Source: Chara braunii (taxonomy: Eukaryota; Streptophyta; Charophyceae; Charales; Characeae). From it: 64,000 nucleotides of DNA. Made by a program: the position numbers and the translations under genes. Within the stretch, counting starts at the first letter, position 1; the number at the start of each line of letters is the position of its first letter. Under the pieces are notes generated by a model. That model was not told the origin of the DNA, searched no databases, and saw only the letters and a program-made list of their open reading frames with translations. The DNA lies in the NCBI GenBank assembly GCA_003427395.1, contig BFEA01000534.1, positions 640,887 to 704,886 on the forward strand. Direction: 5' to 3'. Positions 26,701-35,000 of the stretch are shown here, piece by piece.

Positions 26701-29700
26701 TGGGTACCGCTGACTAGGCAAGGTTGGACTACCCACTCGCCCACTTGCCTCTAGCCTAACCTGAACAATTCTCGAAAGGCCACTTCCGGAACTTCTGGAA
26801 GTCCGTAGAAATGGCCTTTCGGAATTGTAGCAGCGACCTTGACCTTTCAGGACTGTAGCAGCTACAACTTCTACACAGCTACGACCCCTACTTGACCTAC
26901 TTGACAGACCTACAGTTCAAAACCCAACGACTACACAAACCTACGACAGACAACAGACAACTACCAAGACACAGGTCACGGGTTCGAAGTTCAAACACTC
27001 AGGGGTTGACTCGGCACTGTACACGAGGGCAAGGTCTAGGGATCAAGCCCTGGGATCTGCATCTGCTACTGCAAAGGTGAAAACCGTTTCACAATCAACA
27101 CCAAAATCAAAATGAAGATTTGTATGGCCACCCATAGAGCAGCATTCCCATTGCTGCAATGCTCGCGCACATTATCATACTGTAGCTATGTCCCATTTCA
27201 AGTGCAACACAGCGTAACAATACCATTAACAGGCAAAGTCGCGTACATCAACCCATCATGTAAATGTAGCATTCAATCATTCCCAAACTTAAACCAGGAC
27301 ACAGCATACCTTTCTGTATAACATGCATGTACATATCGCGTCCAAAAAGATTGGCTAAAAAGTCCTCACATCCATCTAGAAATGAAAAAGACAGAAGCAA
27401 AGGGGGAAGAGAGGAAAAGAAACAAACCAAGCCTCCCAATCATTCAAGCCGAGAGCATCCCCCCAAGGCTCCCACCCCCCTTCCACGACACCTTGAGGAC
27501 TTCGTTACTCACATAGGTGGACGACCAAAATATTTTGCAGATGAGCTTCATCAAGTCCGCAATTTCGACAGAGGAATCTTGTAGGGACAAGAGATACGTA
27601 AAAATCGGGAGAATCACTGGGAATGTTGTTTCAATGATTTTCTGGATCGGTACCCTTTCTTCGTCATCTTTGAACCTGCAGAAACATCCACCATATCAAG
27701 GTCGAACATAAACAAACGGCAGTGCTGCTGTATTCAGGCCACAATATATAAGCAGGGTACTGCACGCTACTGAAGATATAACACCTGGTCCAGGTTGATC
27801 CAGAGTCACAAGGTCACTTTTTTTGGGACTGGAAATAGGTGGCACCATTTCAAATAAGTGTTCACACTTCAAATACCTGTTCACACTGCTAACGGCAGTT
27901 CTAAGCAGCGCCTAAACTTCAAATCTGTGTTCACACATCTTCATGCATGCATCCTTCCTCGTGACAGCCTACTGGACATAGACATGTAGCTATCATGTCC
28001 TAAGATGTGGGTTCGAGGGACTGTTCCTTCTCTGCAGTGTCCTGTTTTTTTTAACTTTCACAACACGGCCAGGTTTGTTGGAAAATTCTTCTACAATGAG
28101 TTACGAGCTTCAGTCATGAGACTTGCATTTTGTCAAAGAAGTGCATTCGGATGTGAAATCGCCGACCAGGCATTAGACCCTTCAGCCCCCATCTTAAAGA
28201 ACAACCTTCCAGTACAGGTCAAAGTCCACAGCCGCAGAGCGTCCACAAACACCAAGTGCAAGCAACGAGTTTATACATGCAGACGTATATCATCAAAACA
28301 CACGACCATCCTCTGTGTTGGGTAGCGAGGCCCACATGCCACTTAACTGCATAAGCAAACTGCAACTGCCCCTGGCTGCACCTTTATTACTTTGCCAATA
28401 TGGACCCCACCCTAAGTTGTTGGAAGCCGTTTTCTGACATCTCCTCATAGCTGAGGGCAGCCTCATTCATCCAGTGTCTCTTGTGAGACCCTGGCTTTAT
28501 TCGCACAGATTTAGTTACAGGTAGGCCCCACCAAACCTTTTGATAAGGCCTTCCGTCTATTGAGACATCATTTCAAGCTCCATCCAAACACTTTGACCCC
28601 CATGGTTCCACTAGCACACAGATAGAATGAAATTTAGACACTATCTGGCTGTCTAATGCATGAGCCCCTGGAGATTTTAACACATGGGACAGCTCGATGA
28701 AGTTCACCATATTTTAATATGTTGGCACTCCCATTTAGCGATTGGAAACAACGAAAAGAGCAGACCGCTCATTGGTTGGGCCACCTTTTTCTCATTCTCG
28801 GCGTGGTCCTGTTCCTGACATCCCCAAACCGCAGAAAATGAATCGGTCGAGATGTGTCACCTCCGACAGAAACAGTAAATTACCAAATGCAAAAACCAAC
28901 TTTCATTCCTAGGTTTGGGTGCCCGAGCACAGACACAAGGGTTTGAATAATGAACGAAGGCACAAGGCCACTCGTGGGAATAGAACATTAAACCACCACT
29001 ACATCTGGACCTGTTTCAACAAACCAAAATTTGATTTCCCCGAGCCTAAAATCTGAAGTGCCACTGTGTCCCTACGAACCTCTACCGGGCCTGGCCGTGT
29101 AGAATTTTTCTTGTTGTTTCTTTAGCCTGCCCAACGGATTTGGCAACCGACAAAAATTGGGGTAAGCTGTTGGAGTAAGCTGTTTCTGTCAAAAGCAAAA
29201 GGCAAAAATTGGTCAGCCCACGGTATTTCTCTAGTCAAAGGCAATAGAAAAGTGCAACATCTGAGCTGGGCACGCATCTGTTGGGGGTAAGCTGCTTGTG
29301 GCCACTGTAGGTTTTGGCCGGTACTTAATGACAAGAAAAATGAACAGTGCAGTGGCCGCTGGAGTGGTGGTTTACGGCACCTTCAGAGGAATGGGATGGA
29401 TGCTCATTGGTGCGTCACAACCATACATCAAACCTAGAAGTCCTATGTGAGTATCAAGCAACGTGACAACGGTTTGCTCACGACCTTACATCTCCCATCC
29501 TATGGCATACAATTCAATTGCTGGCGAGCACCATCCTTTTTTTTCCAATTTTTTTTCTGCCATGTTTTTTACGTTTTAATCACTGTCCCACATTTTGTCA
29601 CACGGGTTGAGAGAAGTTGTACCCCGTCACTAGTGGGAACGGCACCCCACTCTTTGTCATAGTTTTCCTGCGACGGCAATTACACATGACAAAAGCCAGC

Positions 29701-31957
29701 CACTATTAGAGGAGCGGGGAGGGGGGCAGGTAAGGAAACGATATGTGAATCTGATATGACAGGCCACAGAGGTTGAACTTTCAAATGTTTCAGAAGTACC
29801 AGCTTTGAGATAAACTCCAGACCCTAAGCCACCACTGGCCCCTGGAGCACCAAATGGTTTTCTTGACCCTGGGACATGGAACCTAAACTATTTGGGCCTA
29901 CCGGGTCACAGAATAGGCCAAAGATGTGCGAGTCTCGTGCCAGGATCTGTTTCCTTATCCAGAACTATTTTCCAAATCTAAGAATTTTCCCTAACAGCAG
30001 CACTTACTCTACTACGTTCCCGATTTTCTTTGGAGTTCTCTGTCAAAAAGGATCAGCAGAAAAAATCACCAACGTCGGCACAATCAAAAAAATGTTGCAG
30101 GAGTCCGGCGAGGCCTGCACGCAGCCAGCCGGCCGACCGACCCTTCACATGGTCAGAGTCTATAATGGCACAATCATCGGTGGCCATCGTTGCCCAGCTA
30201 TTTTCAACAACAAAAGAATAAAAACCTGGAAAGTTAAAAAGGGAAGCTGTATATGATCACCACTGCCCGATTTCTAATCTCTACATCCAATTCAGCAACC
30301 CACATTTCACAACAAATAACACAAACCTGGCAGAAGTAACCCGCCTTTCTTTCAGCCTTGCTGGACCACTCCCACTTTTCCATTTACATTCACAACTTGT
30401 ACACCGTCAAGAGAGCAGATGAAAAAGGTGGAGAAAGTGGCATGGAGTGAAAATTCAAAAGGGTGAGAGGGGGAGCACCCACGACAGCGATCGCAGTTGC
30501 AAGCAAAACACAAAAGGATATGAAAGAGAAGCTTCACATACTCAAATTTCCTTGCTAAAATCCTCAGAGCAAACAATGCCCCGTGAATTCTCTGTGTATC
30601 CTGGGACTTGAGGTTGCCATCAATCAGAGGGAGTAAGTTCTCCCACTCCGACGGATAATCGTTTAAGATAATGCTCTTCAAACACTCCCCAAGTTGTGAC
30701 CTGAAATTTGCAGAAAACATAGACAGTTAGCCAGCCATCTTCAACTCCGAGTGCAAATTGGGATGCAATAACAGTCCACAATGCTTGCTTAAGCCACTCG
30801 AACTTGGCCCTGCTACCGGCCATGGGAAAAAAATTGGGCACTCCTGTAGTGGCCCAAAACATTTCCTAAAATTGTGGCTCGTTAACGGGCACGACTTTAG
30901 GAAGTAATGGTGGCTTAATCCACCACATCAAGGCTGAGCAAACGGCCAACAAAAAGCGTAGTCCAAATTGAGGTGCAGAATATGGAAGTAAGACCACTGT
31001 ATTAACCCATGTACATCACCTAGCAATATCTGGTTAACGGCCTTCGTATATCACCCCCGATATTGGTAACTGATGGGCGCACCCGATCGCAGTCCAAGAT
31101 AACAGTGTCATTTCACACAACCAATTTGAATGGGCAAACACAACACCAATGGGTTGAACAGAAAAGAACTGCACATAATAAATGACGCACTTCCAGACGA
31201 GCGACCAGCAAAAGTACCCAGACGAGTGACAGGCAAAAGTACCCAGGAAGCATACGAGTAAGAGTTCTGCGGTGCAGCCAATGCCAGTATCCGGAAAGGA
31301 CGAAGAGGGACAACCACCATGATACACGTTTACAGAATTGGGGGAAAAAAATGGAGGAGGACCAAGGAATTGCGGGTCCGGACCTGATAATTGGAGGCGC
31401 AAACGTCACCGCTTCCAGTATATGATCTCTGATCATCGCTTTATCCTGGGGAAGTAGTACTCCCCCGCTGCCTGCATGGGCACAGAAACAAGAGCCAGAG
31501 ATGAGGGCAAGAGAAGTGAAAGGCATTCCACAATGCAGACCCCAAATTCGAATTTCAGGGTCAAGATCTCAAGCCAAGGGAGGCCAAGTCGGCCAGTTCA
31601 GAAAGGTCACAGTCGGGTACCTTAGGAGTCGAGTCCAACAGGCACCCGGTAAACAGTCACATCATCCCACCAAAGGCAAAAGTTGCATTCTGTAAGCAAA
31701 AGTCTCGTCTCATATTGAAACGTCATGTCCCACAGGCAAAGAACACTTCTCCAGGCAAAAGCCGTGTCCCAGAGGCAAGAGTCACATTCCACAGTCAAAA
31801 GCCATGTTCCACAGATGAAAAGGCCTGACTCACAGACTCAAGCAGCAGCACACCAATGAAACTTCGGGAAAAGTACCAGGCCTTGACATGTGGTACCGGG
31901 TCCAAGACAAGCCAAAGGAAGCAGAGGCTGAGACGAGTTGAGGCTCAGTCCTGTCTA

Positions 31958-32006
<49 letters not shown>

Positions 32007-35000
32007 CGACCGATCATGATCGATCTGAGCGCCAGTCAGAGTAAAATTTATTTACTGAATTTATTTTCTGTGCCCCCCTCACCCCGCCGCCACTGTCCAC
32101 CTTCGCGACTCTTTCGATCGACTCACTGTCGTTTCCCGTACCTTCGTCAGGGGTATCAGAGAAATTACCGTCGGGCCTAACATGCAAACGTTTTCCATGA
32201 GAGCATATTCATCAGAATTACAAGGCCGAAATTACAAGGCCAGCGAAACGTTTTCCAAGTCGCCGAAGCGGCAGTTCTTAGAATCCCTCCGTCGTCGTTG
32301 ATCACGACCGGACTGGTTCCTCTCTCGTCCCACTTTCCCGATCTTAGTTTGGTTCAGGCCAGCAAAACGACAAACGCTTGTTTGCAGATGCAGTGCTGAC
32401 GATCTTCCCTTCTTCCCATTTTCCCTAGCCCGCAATCCCAACCCCAAACCTTTCTTCGATTACGCGAAGATAGGCATAAACGTTCATCAGTGATAAGAGT
32501 ACAACGCGCAGCATCCACGCCCAAAAGTCGCCTAGCAAACTACAGTCTTCCCCCGAATACAACGTACGGTCATTATAGCTGAATTTGGTGCATCTTTCAG
32601 CCTAAATTCAGCTAAAATCACCGTTCGTTGTATTCGGGGGAAGACTGTAGCGTTAAAAGAGCAGCTGCCATTCACTACCATCCAGGCTATAGCAGCGCGG
32701 TTCGTGAGCGCCTGTCCCCGTGATTCTGATTACTCTTCCACCACAACGCCAACGTACACAGCAGCTGTACACAGAATTGGACCATGCCACGTGTATGCCA
32801 ACTACGCCACAGCTACGCAGGCACCACAGCCACATGAATTAACACCACAAGACGGGAAAAACACGGCACAAGAGGGGGAGAAACCCCAACGTGCACGCCC
32901 GCTTCACCAAAGTCACGTGGTTCTGATTGCTCTTCCACTGCAAGGTCAACGTACACAGCAGCTCTACTACGCAGGCACCAAAGCCACATGAATGAACACC
33001 ACAAGGGAGGAGCCACGTGGCAGATGAACGTGTCAACGACACCTGTGTAAGGACAGCAGTCGGGACGATCCACCTCGGGATACCTCGTTGTGGCCCCTAC
33101 TCCCTCCCTCGAGACATAAGAAAGGAGTTGGATACCCATCGGGCCTAGCTCAGTTGGTACACCCATGAACTCTTGAAATACAGACCCAAGTTCGAGTCCA
33201 GATGCAACTATCTATAAAACGATTCTGCAGTACCTGGGGCCGGTCAGTTCAATGGTGATAACTAGAGGCCGTCGTCCTTTTTCAAAAAAAATGAAAAAAA
33301 AAAAGAGAGAGAATAATCGAATCGCGCTACCATATTCGACGGCTACAAACGTCGACCGATAATTCTGCTCGGTGTACCTCTCATTCAGGTCGGGGGATAT
33401 CCGAGTCGGTGTACCTTTCATTCAGCACCCCACTCAGTAGCCCCTGTTCTGCAGATCTGAGGTTAATCAGAGATCATGCGAGGATGTCGTTCCGTTAAAT
33501 GCACGGATTCGAATCCTGTTGGGTTTTCTTCTTACGAGTAACACTATTCACTATTACTGTACCAGATTCGAATCCGTGCATTTAAATGTTCCTTGGCTTT
33601 AAATGCTTGGTCTTCACTATTACTGTACCAGATGATTCTCACGAAACTTGCGTACACAGCAGCGGCTACCAAGCGGGGGCGCCATGACTAGCACGTAAAG
33701 CCAAGGAACATACATATACCCAATCCCCCCTGCCAGGTCTAACATCTCAGTCTGACATCGGGAAGTCGCCAGGTCGTCGTCGTTGACTCTGAGTCAGCAA
33801 TTACGACCGCCCTCACAATTTGGAAGTTGAACCGCCGGAGATCATCTTTTCTCTCTCTCCAGATTCATATATGTCATATATATACATGCAGTTTTTACGA
33901 TATATAAATAAATAATGATATGATTATACGACATAGGGCCCCCCAAATCCAGTCTACAAGACGTGCCAAACAAGTGAACACCGCCATATATCTATCATCG
34001 ACTGCTTACCTATGTATGCAGGCCATAATCACAGAGGAAGGTCCCCAAGAAGCAAATGCAACGCCGCCAATTTCCAGTCGACATCGACGTTCCCAACTTG
34101 TCCTCCACCTCACAGTATAAACCACAATGTTTTCCCATTTTTCACTGCCACGTCGCCTGTCTCTTATACACATCTAGATGTGTATAAGAGACAGGTGCCA
34201 AACAAGTGAGCAACGCCACAATGCCACACATGGCAAGAAGACCAATCAGGAATTGAAATAACAAAATACGACCAAATTCTCTCGAAGAACATAAAGATGG
34301 CGAGAAGAGAGAGACACCACGAAAGAGCTCTCTCTACGACCAAGGGATCGCGATCGCAGCTCCAGAAGAAAAAAGGGGAGCAAGCGTAGAGAAAGGGGAG
34401 CAAGCGTAGAGAAGAGAAAAGAAAAAGGGTATCGAAGACCAGCTGACCGCCTTCTAAAGGGGAGGGAAGAGGTCAACAAAAAACAAGGGGACACGACGCG
34501 CAGCAGACAGAGACACGAACACGAAGACGGGAGCAGTGGCCAGCAAGTATGGTAGGAGGGAAAGAGAGGAGGACGGGAGAGCGACGACCAAGGCGAGAGC
34601 ACCAAAAGCAGGGAAAAACATCGTAAGGAAAAGAAGGGCAGACAGAGCGGGGGAAGAAGTCGACAAGGACAGGAAGGAGTAAGGCAAAGATAGGGAGAAA
34701 AGCTGGTGTCAGAGGAAAAGAGACGAGAGAATGAAGCAATACGCAAAGAACAAAAGACGGAAAACAAATACAGGACGAAGGGAGATGACACGGGGAGACC
34801 GGGGGGACAAACGGGAGAAAGGGAAAAGCCGGGCGAGAACAGCGAGGAGTGCCTTCAAAAAGATTGAAGGCCGAGGGGCAAGGAGAAAATGGAGAAGAGG
34901 CTTGCGTACCCGAGCACGCTAGCCACGGGTGCAAAGACAGAAGGACGAAGCGAAGGCAATCACTTTTGAGCGAGACAACAAAAAAGGAGCACCGATCATC

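Noticed and set aside
30336-30377. Possible extra importin exon reading [12 protein letters not shown] before a gtttgt donor
   Set aside because: It vaguely resembled the animal AEERE block, but exon c joins directly and in phase to exon d (ARKFE|FKDDEER), which matches plant orthologues without it.
34157-34194. Perfect 38-bp palindrome as a natural transposon end
   Set aside because: It is exactly the Nextera mosaic-end junction used in mate-pair libraries, so a laboratory artefact.
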